Origin: DASVFB01 sp963766345
GTDB lineage: Bacteria; Actinomycetota; Thermoleophilia; Gaiellales; Gaiellaceae
Assembly (NCBI GenBank): GCA_963766345.1
Contig: CAVXZL010000007.1
Coordinates: 1-64,000 of the forward strand
Reading direction: 5' to 3'
Length of the DNA stretch: 64,000 bases
Of the stretch, positions 45,534 through 54,397 are shown in pieces. Within the stretch, counting starts at the first letter, position 1, and each line of letters begins with the position of its first letter. Below the pieces are notes generated by a model. The model ran no database searches. It had not been told where the DNA came from and saw nothing but the letters and a program-made list of their open reading frames with translations. A program made the position numbers and the translations under genes.

Positions 45534-48235
45534 CGACGAAGCGTCTCCACTCACTCCTGAGGCCGCAGCGGCTCGTCCTCCTGGTGGCCACGGTGATCGC
45601 CGCGAGCCTCGCCGCGACGACGAACGCAACCCCGGCGTCCGGTGGCCCTCCCGTCTCGAACAAGGCACACCCGGTCATCGACGCCAACTGGATCTACGCC
45701 GAGAACTGGTTCGATTCGACGAACTTCATCTACAAGGTCGCCGGCTCGGACGGCTGCCTGCCGTCGGCGACGACCTGTGGGACCGGCAACCAGACCGATC
45801 CGAGCAACAACCTGCCCGAGAACTACAACGGAGCGCAGGAGTTCTACTCCTGGTGGAAGGGCCTCGGGACGACCAGCACCCCGCAGCCCAACGGCCCGCT
45901 CGGCAAGTTCATCACCGCGCGTGACCACCTCTTCCCCACGCGCACGTGGCAGCTGAACGACGCCGAGCTCACCATCCCCGGCGCGACCTGCGCCGGCCAG
46001 CAGGTCATGCTCGCGAGCCACAACGACTCGACGCCGATCTCGACAAACAACGGAGGGCCGTCGAGCCAGGCGGCCGCCGGCAGCCTGACGCCGATGAGCA
46101 CCATGCACTCCGGCAACTGGGGCAACGGCTCGGCCTACGACGCGAACATGGGCGAGCTGATGAACCTCGAGGAGATCGGCTCCGTGCTCCGCTGGCACGA
46201 GGCGAACCACACGTACCCGGCGCGCACGATCAAGGCCACCCTCTACGACAACGAGGAGGGCGGGCTCGTCGGCTCGAGCGACTACTCCGCAGCGGGCACG
46301 GCGGCGGCGATCCTCACTGCGTCGGCGGCCGCCGGTGACACGAACATCAAGGTCACGTCCACGGCGAACCTGCCCGTGGGCGCGACGATCGCCCTCGACG
46401 AGGTGAGCACGGAGAACCCGACCGTCTCGGCGGTCGGAACCGCCACGACGAACACGACGCTCGCGGCTCCGACGGCGGCCGGCGACACGAAGATCTACGT
46501 CGCCAGCATCGCGGGCCTCGCGGTCGGCGACAACGTCAGCGTCGACCTGGGGACCGTCGACACGTCGAGCATCTCGGCGATCGGCACGGGCCAGCGAACC
46601 GCGACCACGCTCGCTGCGGCTGCCGCGGCCGGCGACACGAACATCAAGGTCGCATCGGTGACGAACATGGTCGTCGGCGAGAAGGTCGCCGTGGACGTCG
46701 GGTTCGACAACGTCGAGTACCGGCTGATCACGGCGGTCGGGACGCCCGGCGCGGCGGGGACCGGCGTCACGCTCGACGCGCCGCTCGCCGGCGCGCATGC
46801 GAGCGGCAACCCGGTGCAGGACGTCGGCAGCGGCGTCACGTTGACCTCGGCGCTCCCGAGCCCGCACAGGGTGACGGCGCGTGTGGTCGACACGTCAAAG
46901 CTGGGCACCGGCATCACGCTGACGGCTCCGCTCGCGAACGCACACCCGTACGGCTCGACGGTGAACGGCTCCGCAACGGGCCTGCTCTCCGACAGCCCGC
47001 AGGGCCGGATCATCGGCGTGCTGAACAACGACCAGGACGGCCTCAACTACCCCGCGCACAAGTGGGGCACCGGCTACTACATGAGCAACCTGCTCGACGG
47101 CCAGGCGGGCCCGTGGTTCAACAACATCAACGCGACCCCGGTGTCGGCGGCGCCGAACGGCGTCTACGGCACCGTCGGGATCCAGCGGCTCCAGCACAAC
47201 CTGCCCGCGGTCCAGGCGTTCCGCTCGTCGGCCGCCGACGCCGTGACGCAGGCGCTCGAGGACCTGGGACAGAAGTACAACTTCTCGATCCCGCTCGAGG
47301 GCCAGCTGCTGTTCAAGAACACGGGCTCGGTCCCGGACACCCCCGGCATCCAGTCGGTTCCTGCGTACCTGCCGAGCGACCAGGCGCTCTACACGCCGGT
47401 GCTCGACGACCGCACGGGCCGCACCGACCAGGTGTCGTTCGGCGTCCGCGGCATCCCGTCGCTCGGCGACATCGGCCAGTACGACTCGAGCATCGACCCG
47501 CTCGTGGGCGGCGCCGACAACCCGTACCCAGCCTCGTATCCGAACACGCCGCAGGGCAAGCCGACGCTCGCGGGCGAGTTCGGACAGGACTCGAACAGCG
47601 ACTACTTCTCGAACCTGAACTTCTGGGCGTCCGGCACCGTGCACGGGCCGAACGGCTTCGACAGCCCCTCCGAGGGGCTCGTCCGAGGCGTCGAGTTCAT
47701 CGCGACGTGGTTCTCGTACGTCATCGCCTCGCCCCAGGAGGGCGGCGCGGTGGCGAAGCCCGACCGTCCCATCGCCTACTTCGAGATGACGCCGAGGAAG
47801 CCGACGGCACAGACGACCGTGACCTTCGACGCGGGCTTCAGCCGCAACGACGGCGGCAAGGCGAACGGGCTGACGTACTACTGGGACTTCGGCGACGGCA
47901 GCCCGCTCACGGCGACGACCGACCCGCTGATCCAGCACACCTTCCCGACGCAGGCGGCCTGGCGTGACGTCAAGCTGCTCGTCGGCGACGGCGACGATCA
48001 CTGGGGCTCGTTCCGGCAGCTCGAGCCGATCGACTTCTTCCCGACCTACTACCCCGCACTCGTTCCTCCGACCGAGCCGCTCCCGCCCTCGAGCGGCCCG
48101 GCGGCGGACCCGTGCGGAACGCTGGCGCCCGACGAGCAGTCCGCGATGATCGCCGCGGCTGCGACGGCCGGGACGTCGGCAGCCCCGACGGCAACGACGT
48201 CGGACCTTGCGAGCTGGGCGCTCAAGCCACACTGA
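45530..48235 (+). CDS. secreted M28-like protein B with internal beta-repeat insertion and PKD domain
   Basis: A 901-residue exported paralogue of protein A. It keeps H164-x-D166 (ASHNDST), D204 (SAYDANMG), E242-E243 (YDNEEGGLVGSSDYS) and D501 (NNDQDGLNYPAH), four of the five usual M28 zinc or catalytic positions. I cannot find the usual C-terminal His. E243 and D501, normally about 25-30 residues apart, are separated by about 258. The space is filled by three or four copies of the repeat found once in protein A (AAGDTNIKVASVTNM, GTPGAAGTGVTLDAPL). A PKD-like YYWDFGDGSPL is near residue 785. GTG 45530 overlaps the upstream stop. A strong terminator follows. Confidence 0.75.
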   Translation: MTTKRLHSLLRPQRLVLLVATVIAASLAATTNATPASGGPPVSNKAHPVIDANWIYAENWFDSTNFIYKVAGSDGCLPSATTCGTGNQTDPSNNLPENYNGAQEFYSWWKGLGTTSTPQPNGPLGKFITARDHLFPTRTWQLNDAELTIPGATCAGQQVMLASHNDSTPISTNNGGPSSQAAAGSLTPMSTMHSGNWGNGSAYDANMGELMNLEEIGSVLRWHEANHTYPARTIKATLYDNEEGGLVGSSDYSAAGTAAAILTASAAAGDTNIKVTSTANLPVGATIALDEVSTENPTVSAVGTATTNTTLAAPTAAGDTKIYVASIAGLAVGDNVSVDLGTVDTSSISAIGTGQRTATTLAAAAAAGDTNIKVASVTNMVVGEKVAVDVGFDNVEYRLITAVGTPGAAGTGVTLDAPLAGAHASGNPVQDVGSGVTLTSALPSPHRVTARVVDTSKLGTGITLTAPLANAHPYGSTVNGSATGLLSDSPQGRIIGVLNNDQDGLNYPAHKWGTGYYMSNLLDGQAGPWFNNINATPVSAAPNGVYGTVGIQRLQHNLPAVQAFRSSAADAVTQALEDLGQKYNFSIPLEGQLLFKNTGSVPDTPGIQSVPAYLPSDQALYTPVLDDRTGRTDQVSFGVRGIPSLGDIGQYDSSIDPLVGGADNPYPASYPNTPQGKPTLAGEFGQDSNSDYFSNLNFWASGTVHGPNGFDSPSEGLVRGVEFIATWFSYVIASPQEGGAVAKPDRPIAYFEMTPRKPTAQTTVTFDAGFSRNDGGKANGLTYYWDFGDGSPLTATTDPLIQHTFPTQAAWRDVKLLVGDGDDHWGSFRQLEPIDFFPTYYPALVPPTEPLPPSSGPAADPCGTLAPDEQSAMIAAAATAGTSAAPTATTSDLASWALKPH

Positions 48236-48258
48236 CCCTCCAGACCAGCACCGCAGGG

Positions 48259-48290
48259 GAGAAGGGGGCGCCGCGAGGCGCCCCCTTCTC
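48259..48290. terminator. convergent terminator hairpin
   Basis: A perfect 14-bp stem (GAGAAGGGGGCGCC and its complement) with a GCGA loop sits between the M28-like pair and the convergent lipoprotein gene. The T content after the stem is low on both sides (TTGG / CCCC). Confidence 0.8.
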
Positions 48291-48303
48291 GTTGGTCGAC
48301 GGC

Positions 48304-49275
48304 TCAGTGGTCGATCGTCACGCGCGCGTGAACCTGCGGCGCCCGCGCGCCGAACGGGTCGAGCTCCCAGAAGAGGCCGTTCCCGCCGAGCGGCGCGCTC
48401 TGCGGCACGCGCAACCGCATCGCGAACGCAAGGCTCTTGCCCGGCGCGAGCGGACGCGCGGCGCGGCAGTTGAGCGTGAACGCCTCGACGCCGCCGCGCG
48501 GGACGAGCTGCTGCGCGTAGGCGGGGCAGCGGTCGAAGCGAACCGTCGTGCGCGAAGCGTTGTGGAGCACGACGCGGAAACGGAGCACGGCGCCGCGCCG
48601 CGCGTGCACGGGCTGGCCGGGAACGGTCGCGCGGAGGAACGCGTTCGTCCACGGGCGTCCGGTCCGCACGAGGTTCGGCTGGAAGACCGAGACGCCGATC
48701 GTCGCCGGCGAGTTGGGGTCGATGCAGGGCGGCACCGCGTTGTAGTCCGTGTCGATGCTCCCGCGGCCGGCCGGCAGCGTGATCCGCAGCGCGCTCGGCG
48801 GCACGTGGGGCTGTCCCGGCACGACGGGGTCGCACCAGTTGTCCCACGCGATCGTGACGTCGCCCGACTCGCCCGGCCGCAGCGCGAGCAGGCTCGAGGC
48901 GGGGTACGTCGTCTCGGGAAAGTTCGCGGGCGTCGTGGGAAAGGGCTTCACGACCTGCACGGGGCCGCCGTCCTTCACGAAGACGACGCCCGGCCGGCCG
49001 ACGAGCCGGCACGCACGGTCGCTCACGTTCCGCAGCGGCACGAGGGCGACACCGCCGCGGAGCCGTGGGACGAACTTGACCTGCTTCGGCGGCTCGAGAT
49101 CCTCGGCGCGACACGCTCTCGCGACGGGCTCGCGCTCGGCGACCTGCGCCGGCTTCGCCGCGATCCACGGTACGGCCGGTGCGACGACGGCGCGTTCGTG
49201 CTTGGAGCTCGAGCTGCTGCAGCCGGCGGCGACGACGAGCGGCACGAGGAGCGCGAGCGGAGACGTGCGACGCAC
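48304..49275 (-). CDS. lipoprotein with DUF4232-like domains
   Basis: A 323-residue lipoprotein. LALLVPLVVAAGC is a lipobox, followed by a serine-rich linker. The segment CRAEDLEPPKQVKFVPRLRG with LRNVSDRACRLVGRPGVVFV is the DUF4232 pattern, and a second similar unit follows (VLHNASRTTVRFDRCPAYAQ). The family is common on actinobacterial surfaces with no known activity. The start GTG 49275 is chosen to place the signal directly at the N-terminus. It is divergent from the next lipoprotein by 17 bases. Confidence 0.8.
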   Translation of the reverse strand: MRRTSPLALLVPLVVAAGCSSSSSKHERAVVAPAVPWIAAKPAQVAEREPVARACRAEDLEPPKQVKFVPRLRGGVALVPLRNVSDRACRLVGRPGVVFVKDGGPVQVVKPFPTTPANFPETTYPASSLLALRPGESGDVTIAWDNWCDPVVPGQPHVPPSALRITLPAGRGSIDTDYNAVPPCIDPNSPATIGVSVFQPNLVRTGRPWTNAFLRATVPGQPVHARRGAVLRFRVVLHNASRTTVRFDRCPAYAQQLVPRGGVEAFTLNCRAARPLAPGKSLAFAMRLRVPQSAPLGGNGLFWELDPFGARAPQVHARVTIDH

Positions 49276-49292
49276 GTGTTCATGATTACCGG

Positions 49293-49802
49293 ATGAGACG
49301 GCCGGCCGTGCTCGCAATGCTCGCGCTCGCGCTCGCGGGCTGCGGCGGGAAGCACACGACCGCCGCGCCGCCTCCGCCGCCCACGACGGCGCCGCCCACG
49401 ACCGGTGCGCCGGCGCCCACGCTCACGTCCGCGACGGACAGCGCCGAGTGTGCGGTGTTGGAGACGAGGCTCCGGGCCGTGTCACAGCTCGTCTCCGGCA
49501 GCGTCGAGCTGATGACGCAGTCGCTCCATCCGCGCGAGCTCGCGAAGCGGACGGGCGACACCGAACGGAACCTGCTCTATGCCGCGAGCGTCCTCGAGCT
49601 GATGCGCGTGCCGGCCCCGCTCGCGTCGTCACGACGTCGCCTCGTCCTCGGCCTGCGCCGCTTCGCGGGCGACTTCGGCCGCGCGAAGAAGTCCGTCGAG
49701 CGAGGCGACCTCGCAACAGCGGCACGGCAGCTCGTCGACCGCTCCGCGCTCGCAGAGGTCTCGGCCGCGGCGAAGAAGATCGACCGCACGTGCAGGGCGT
49801 AG
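49293..49802 (+). CDS. small lipoprotein with helical domain
   Basis: A 169-residue predicted lipoprotein: LAMLALALAGCGG is the lipobox. A linker of prolines, threonines and alanines (TTAAPPPPPTTAPPTT) follows, then about 120 residues of helices (ERNLLYAASVLELMRVP, RLVLGLRRFAGDFGRAKKS). Two cysteines (ECAVLE and DRTCRA) bracket the helical domain and may pair. I do not recognise a family. The start ATG 49293 is preceded by only 17 bases shared with the divergent lipoprotein, so the promoters overlap. Confidence 0.75.
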   Translation: MRRPAVLAMLALALAGCGGKHTTAAPPPPPTTAPPTTGAPAPTLTSATDSAECAVLETRLRAVSQLVSGSVELMTQSLHPRELAKRTGDTERNLLYAASVLELMRVPAPLASSRRRLVLGLRRFAGDFGRAKKSVERGDLATAARQLVDRSALAEVSAAAKKIDRTCRA

Positions 49803-49821
49803 CCGCGGCGGGCGAGCGAAG

Positions 49822-49892
49822 AGGCGCCGAGCGGACTCGAACCGCTGTGGAAGGCTTTGCAGGCCTCTGCCTAACCTCTCGGCCACGGCGCC
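49822..49892 (-). tRNA. tRNA-Cys (GCA)
   Basis: The reverse strand folds as a cloverleaf. The acceptor stem pairs GGCGCCG with CGGCGCC, the anticodon loop is CTGCAAA with GCA, and the T arm contains GGTTCGAGTCC. The discriminator is U, as in all cysteine tRNAs, and CCA is not encoded. Its length is 71 nt. Confidence 0.95.
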
Positions 49893-49918
49893 GCGACGCC
49901 ACAGGGTAGCTTCCCCCC

Positions 49919-50686
49919 GTGCTCCGCGAGATCGCCGAATATCCCAACTCGTTCAGCCCGCTCGGGCCGCGCGACGAGCGCGTCGAGACCAACCGCTACA
50001 CCCTTTGCATGGGCCGCGCCAAGTCATGGAACACGGTGCAGCGGCAACGCCTCCGCGCCGATGAGATCGACGACGTCGTCGAAGAGGTGCGCTCGCTTCT
50101 CCGCGAGCGCGGGCGCGACCGGACGCAGTGGGAGGTCGGCAGCTCCGCCGAGCCGCCGGACCTCGTCGACCGCCTGCTCGAGCGCGGGCTCGTCCGCGAC
50201 AAGGAGCCGTACGCGGTCGCACTCGTGCTCACACGCGAGCCGCCGCCACCGCCCGCGGACGTCGTCGCGAAACGAGTCGAGACGTTCGAGGAATACGCCG
50301 CCGGAAACGCGGTGCAATGGGAGGCGTTCGAAATGCCCGCAGCCGAGATCGAAGAGCTGCGTCCGCAGCTCCCGCAGATGTGGAGCGAGACGGTCAACCT
50401 CATGCACATCGCGCTGATCGACGGCGAGGTCGTCGCCGCCGGCACGTCGGCGCCGACCGAGCACGGGCTGCTCCTCTACGGCGGGGCGACGCGGCCGGAC
50501 GCGCGCGGCCGTGGCGCGTATCGCGCGGTCTTGCACGCGCGCTGGCGGGACGCCGTCGCGAACGAGACGCCCGCGCTGATCACGCAGGGCGGGTCGATGT
50601 CGCGCCCGATCCTCGAGCGGCTCGGCTTCGAGCGCGTCGGAGAGGTGCACATGCTGCTCGACGAGTTCGGGGAGCGCGGCCGGTGA
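49919..50686 (+). CDS. GNAT-family acetyltransferase
   Basis: A 255-residue protein with a variable N-terminal half and a C-terminal GNAT domain. The acetyl-CoA loop is ATRPDARGRGAYRAVLHARW near residue 195, preceded by LMHIALIDGEVVAAGTSAP and followed by QGGSMSRPILERLGFERVGE. The start is GTG 49919, 26 bases after tRNA-Cys on the opposite strand. The TGA overlaps the methyltransferase GTG. The substrate is unknown. Confidence 0.85.
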   Translation: MLREIAEYPNSFSPLGPRDERVETNRYTLCMGRAKSWNTVQRQRLRADEIDDVVEEVRSLLRERGRDRTQWEVGSSAEPPDLVDRLLERGLVRDKEPYAVALVLTREPPPPPADVVAKRVETFEEYAAGNAVQWEAFEMPAAEIEELRPQLPQMWSETVNLMHIALIDGEVVAAGTSAPTEHGLLLYGGATRPDARGRGAYRAVLHARWRDAVANETPALITQGGSMSRPILERLGFERVGEVHMLLDEFGERGR

Positions 50687-51408
50687 GCGACTTCGACTTC
50701 GAGGGCGTCTTCGAGGAGGACTACCTCTACTTCTACGAGCCGATGCTGCGCGAGAACACCGAGGCCGACGTCGACACGATCGTGCGACTGCTCGAGCTCG
50801 AGACCGGCGCCCCGATCCTCGACTGCCCGTGCGGGCACGGCCGCATCTCGAACACGCTCGCGGCACGCGGCTTCCGCGTCACCGGCATCGACGCGAGCGA
50901 GCTGTTCCTCGACCAGGCCCGCACCGAAGCGCAGGCGCAGGGGCTCGACGTCGAGTACGTGCAGGGCGACATGCGCAAGCTGCCGTGGAGCGGTCGCTTC
51001 GACGCGGTCGTCAACTGGTTCACGAGCTTCGGCTACTTCTCCGACGAGCAGAACAAGGCCGTGCTGCGGCAGTTCCACGACGCCCTGCGTCCCGGCGGGC
51101 GCCTCGTCCTCGAGACGCAGAACATCACGCGCACGCTCCTCCAGCCGCGCCCGCAGCACTGGCTGGAGCGAAACGGCGACCTGATGCTCGACGAGTGGAA
51201 GCTCGACGTCGAGAACGCGCGGTTCGTCACCGAGCGAACCGTCGTGCGCGGCGGCAGCACGCGGAGAACGCACTTCGTCGTTCGCTGGTTCAGCGCTCCT
51301 GAGCTGCGCGCGTGGCTCGAGGAAGCCGGCTTCGAGAACGTGCGGACGCCCGGGCTCGAGCCGGAGACGCGGCTCCTGGTCGTGGCGGACAGACCGGGCG
51401 GGCGCTAG
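50683..51408 (+). CDS. SAM-dependent methyltransferase
   Basis: A 241-residue class I methyltransferase. Motif I is ILDCPCGHGRISNTLAARG near residue 48, the acidic residue after it is in VTGIDASELF, and VQGDMRKLPW and ALRPGGRLVLETQN complete the set. The C-terminal part resembles the UbiE/Methyltransf_11 group that acts on small molecules. It is coupled to the GNAT gene by GTGA. No substrate is evident. Confidence 0.88.
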   Translation: MSDFDFEGVFEEDYLYFYEPMLRENTEADVDTIVRLLELETGAPILDCPCGHGRISNTLAARGFRVTGIDASELFLDQARTEAQAQGLDVEYVQGDMRKLPWSGRFDAVVNWFTSFGYFSDEQNKAVLRQFHDALRPGGRLVLETQNITRTLLQPRPQHWLERNGDLMLDEWKLDVENARFVTERTVVRGGSTRRTHFVVRWFSAPELRAWLEEAGFENVRTPGLEPETRLLVVADRPGGR

Positions 51409-51445
51409 GGTCTCCCCTGCCACAGTTGGACGTAAGGGGGGTCAC

Positions 51446-52507
51446 ATGAAGGCGCTCGTCTTCACCGTCGTTGCCGCAGCGTTGTGCGCGCTCGCGGTGC
51501 CGGTCGCCGTAGCCGATCCGGCGCTCACCGGCTATCCGAGCTCGATCGCCTCGACCGGCGACTCGATCACGCGCGCTTTCAACACGTGCTCGCTTCCGTT
51601 CACCGACTGCCCCGCGAACTCGTGGTCGACCGGCACGAGCGCGACGGTCAACAGCCACTACCGCCGCATCCTCGCCGCGAACCCGCTCATCTCGGGACGC
51701 ACGTACAACGACGCGAAGACGGGCGGCAAGATGGTCGATCTGGCGGGTCAGGTGCAGTCCGCGATCGCGCAGCGCGCGGAGTACGTGACGATCCTCATGG
51801 GCGCGAACGACGTCTGCACGTCGAGCGAGTCGACGATGACGCCCGTCGCGACGCTTCGCTCACAGTTTCAGAGCGCCCTGACGACGCTGAGCGCGGGACT
51901 TCCGAACGCGCGCATCTTCGCCGCGAGCATTCCCGACGTCTACCACCTCTGGGAAGTCCTCCGTACGAACTTTGCCGCGGTGCTGACATGGTCGATCGGC
52001 GGCATCTGCCAGTCGCTGCTCGCGCATCCGACGTCGACCTCGTCGACCGACCAGGCGCGGCGCCTGCGCGTGCGCCAGCGCTCGATCGACGACAACGCGG
52101 CGCTCAAGGCCGTCTGCGCGCAGTTCATCCACTGCCGCTGGGACAACGGCGCCGTGTTCGGCACGCAGTTCCAGACATCCGACGTGTCGACGCGCGACTA
52201 CTTCCATCCGTCGATCTCGGGGCAGACGAAGCTCGCCGCGATCACGTGGGCCGCGACGTTCAATTTCGCGGACGCCGTCGCGCCGACGACGACCGCGGCG
52301 ACCGCGACGAACGGCTCGGGTGGCACCGACGTCACGCTCTCGGCGACGGACAACGTCGCCGTGTCGGGCATCGAGTACCGCGTCGGCGCCGCGACCGCAT
52401 GGACGCGCTACACCGCTCCCGTGTCCGTGCCCGCAGGCTCGTCGGTCACGTTCCGCGCGGTGGACGTCAACGGCAACATCGAGGCGACGCAGACGCTCGC
52501 GCTCTAG
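51446..52507 (+). CDS. secreted SGNH/GDSL hydrolase
   Basis: A 353-residue exported esterase or lipase. After the signal peptide (VFTVVAAALCALAVPVAVA), S40 lies in STGDSITRAF (block I), and GANDVC gives the Asn of block III. D251 and H254 stand in RDYFHPSISGQ (block V). A C-terminal Ig-like module of about 75 residues (TLSATDNVAVSGIEYRVG, VTFRAVDVNGNIE) may bind surfaces. ATG 51446 has AAGGGGGGTCAC upstream. Ester substrates could be lipid or polysaccharide acetates. Confidence 0.92.
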   Translation: MKALVFTVVAAALCALAVPVAVADPALTGYPSSIASTGDSITRAFNTCSLPFTDCPANSWSTGTSATVNSHYRRILAANPLISGRTYNDAKTGGKMVDLAGQVQSAIAQRAEYVTILMGANDVCTSSESTMTPVATLRSQFQSALTTLSAGLPNARIFAASIPDVYHLWEVLRTNFAAVLTWSIGGICQSLLAHPTSTSSTDQARRLRVRQRSIDDNAALKAVCAQFIHCRWDNGAVFGTQFQTSDVSTRDYFHPSISGQTKLAAITWAATFNFADAVAPTTTAATATNGSGGTDVTLSATDNVAVSGIEYRVGAATAWTRYTAPVSVPAGSSVTFRAVDVNGNIEATQTLAL

Positions 52508-52511
52508 CGCC

Positions 52512-53543
52512 GTGCTCAGACGGGGTCTCACACTCGCGTGCGTGCTCGTGTGCGCAGGAGCGTCGCACGCAGCCGCGGCGCCGCCGGTCGACTCGGCCGC
52601 GCTACTGCAGACGTTCGAGCCGGTGCTCTACTTCCACGCTGAGGAAGAGTGGGCGCCCGAGCATGCGGACGCGTTCGTCGGCCGCGCGCGTGTCGAGAAG
52701 CAGGTGTCGCGCGGCACGTGGACGACCGTGCCGCCGCCGTTCCCCACGAGCACGAAGGGCTGCACGCTCACGCCCTGCTACCGCTTCAACCTCCCGTGCT
52801 CGCTGCGCAGCGGCGACGCCTGCTACGAGAAGACGAGCACGACGATCACGAACTGGAAGAAGCCGGTGATCTACGGGAAGGTGCTGGCAGTGCCCGCGGG
52901 CACTCCCCCGCCGGCGGGCTTTACGACTGCGCCGCGCTACCTCGTGCGCTACTGGCTCTTCTACGACTTCGACGACTGGCGCTCGCCGCGCCAGCGCCTG
53001 TGGCAGACGCACGAAGGCGACTGGGAGAGCGTGACGATCGGTCTCGCAGCCGACCTCCATCCGCTGCTCGCCGCGTACAGCGAGCACTGCTCCGGAACGG
53101 TCCGGCCGTGGAGCGCCGTGACGAAACGCAACACGTCTCACGCCGTCGTCTACGTCGCGCTCGGCTCGCATGCGAACTACTTCACGAACGCGCCGAGCTC
53201 GACGAAGCTCACGGAGTGCCTGCGCAACTACCTCAGCGGTGCGCAGGCGACGCGCGCGAGGTCGCTGATGAAGCTCGCAGAGGACCGGATCGTCGACCGC
53301 ACCGGAACCGCGCATCCGTCCGGGCCGGCCACCGTTTCGGGAACGACGCCGTTCGAGCTCGTCGAGCTCAGGGCGCCGCTGCCGGCCTGGACGTCATTCC
53401 CCGGCCGCTGGAGCGAGGGGCAGCTGCTCTGGGTCGGACGCACGCCGACGAAGCTGACGAGCATCTATGACAACGGCGGGCCGGCGACGCCGAACTGGAA
53501 CGCGACGTCGATCCCCTCGGGCTGGCACGCGGCGACGAGCTGA
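52512..53543 (+). CDS. secreted Vps62-like (DUF946) protein
   Basis: A 343-residue exported protein with signal LTLACVLVCAGASHAAAA. The core VRYWLFYDFDDW, then THEGDWESVTIGL, and later VVYVALGSHANYF is the pattern of the Vps62/DUF946 family, first named in fungi. Several cysteines in the middle suggest disulfides. The function of bacterial members is unknown. GTG 52512 starts 4 bases after the SGNH hydrolase stop, so they are probably one transcript. Confidence 0.8.
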   Translation: MLRRGLTLACVLVCAGASHAAAAPPVDSAALLQTFEPVLYFHAEEEWAPEHADAFVGRARVEKQVSRGTWTTVPPPFPTSTKGCTLTPCYRFNLPCSLRSGDACYEKTSTTITNWKKPVIYGKVLAVPAGTPPPAGFTTAPRYLVRYWLFYDFDDWRSPRQRLWQTHEGDWESVTIGLAADLHPLLAAYSEHCSGTVRPWSAVTKRNTSHAVVYVALGSHANYFTNAPSSTKLTECLRNYLSGAQATRARSLMKLAEDRIVDRTGTAHPSGPATVSGTTPFELVELRAPLPAWTSFPGRWSEGQLLWVGRTPTKLTSIYDNGGPATPNWNATSIPSGWHAATS

Positions 53544-54140
53544 CGACTGGCGACGCGCCTCCGCCGCCCGCGAACAGCTCGGTTCGAGGCTCGGTCGATC
53601 GCCTTCGAACGCGGTCGCGACATCTGGGTCATTGACTAACGATCGCAGGCAACGGCGGATCGTCCGAAACGAAGTTCGGTACCGCGCGGCTGAGCTGTGG
53701 TCGCCGGCCCGTCGATTGCGGTGTCGCCGCAGCCGGACGCAATCAGCGCTAACGCCGCCACCATTTGCGGCCACCGTCGTTATCGCAACCCACGACGTGC
53801 GACCCCGCATCGAGTTAGGAGGCTAGTCCGACGCTCAAGGCGCTATCGAGAGGGTGCCGGGCAGATTTTGAGCCGCGTCGCGATCGGCCTACGGACGCCA
53901 CACCGCCTGCCACAGGGCCGCGCCGTCGTCGCGGCCGGCTGCGTACTTCTTCCGTGGAGACGATCGCGGGGAAGCCGTCGCACTTCACCTCGTAGGCGAA
54001 GTCGCCGCGCTGTACACCACGCCGCATTACCGGGCCTATCGCGGTCATGTGGGAGTCGGGCGTGTGACCATTTCGTGACTACGAACCCGAGAGTGTTCCC
54101 CTGGCAACGGAAGCCCCATCATGCCGGGCTTTCCTCAGAG
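53544..54140. other. degenerate intergenic region
   Basis: About 600 bases without an intact gene. It contains a short DNA ligase remnant (see 53941-54048) and, at its right end, a weak hairpin (GGAAGCCC / GGGCTTTCC, about 54108-54135) just after the tRNA-Gly fragment on the reverse strand. Nothing else in it reads as conserved protein or RNA. It looks like decayed DNA at an integration hot spot. Confidence 0.6.
53941..54048 (-). pseudogene. remnant of ATP-dependent DNA ligase N-terminus
   Basis: Reverse-strand translation gives IGPVMRRGVQRGDFAYEVKC then DGFPAIVSTEEVRSR. This matches the nucleotidyl-transferase start of LigC/LigD-type ligases, where the adenylated lysine lies in YEVKWDG; here it is KCDG. 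Nothing ligase-like continues on either side. It is a short fossil of about 36 residues. Confidence 0.5.
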
Positions 54141-54180
54141 CGGATGATGGGACTCGAACCCACGACCTTCTGCATGGCAA
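54141..54180 (-). repeat. tRNA-Gly(GCC) 3' fragment, attachment-site-like copy 1
   Basis: On the reverse strand this reads TTGCCATGCAGAAGGTCGTG then GGTTCGAGTCCCATCATCCG. It is the anticodon loop, variable region, T arm and acceptor 3' strand of a glycine tRNA. The 5' half is missing: beyond base 54180 nothing pairs. An almost identical copy lies at 59991-60030 (39 of 40 bases). This is the expected trace of site-specific integration into a tRNA gene. Confidence 0.8.
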
Positions 54181-54233
54181 AGGGAACGGGTGACCTGACG
54201 ACGATGGATGCGACCGACGGAATACCTGGGCAA

Positions 54234-54314
54234 ACCCTGACCGGAGGCCGCGTCGCGCACGAGCCGGCCGAGCGAGGTGACTTCGTTCTCGCGTTCGAGC
54301 AGGCGGATCAAGAC
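54234..54314 (-). pseudogene. truncated N-terminus of a LuxR-type ATPase regulator
   Basis: The reverse strand encodes VLIRLLERENEVTSLGRLVR then DAASGQG. This is the characteristic opening of large AAA/LuxR regulators, where LLERExEL...L is followed by a P-loop. The homology stops before the Walker motif, 54 bases from the tRNA-Gly fragment. The gene was probably cut at the island junction. Confidence 0.45.
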
Positions 54315-54397
54315 CCCACGCGCCCGTCCACTGGCGGGTCGTGCGCGCCTCAAACGAATCGGAGCGACGCGGCCATTCCAGACGAGGACGCCCTGCG

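Noticed and set aside
46280..47000. Repeats of the M28-like B gene considered as a CRISPR array or DNA tandem repeat.
   Set aside because: The repetition is at protein level with diverged DNA. Units are about 60-80 codons and in frame, so it is a domain repeat.
46895..49168. Reverse-strand frame of about 757 codons under the M28-like B gene.
   Set aside because: Antisense shadow. The sense protein has a signal peptide, zinc ligands and repeats.
54141..54180. A functional tRNA-Gly at this position.
   Set aside because: Only the 3' half is present. The bases right of 54180 cannot form the D arm or the 5' acceptor strand.
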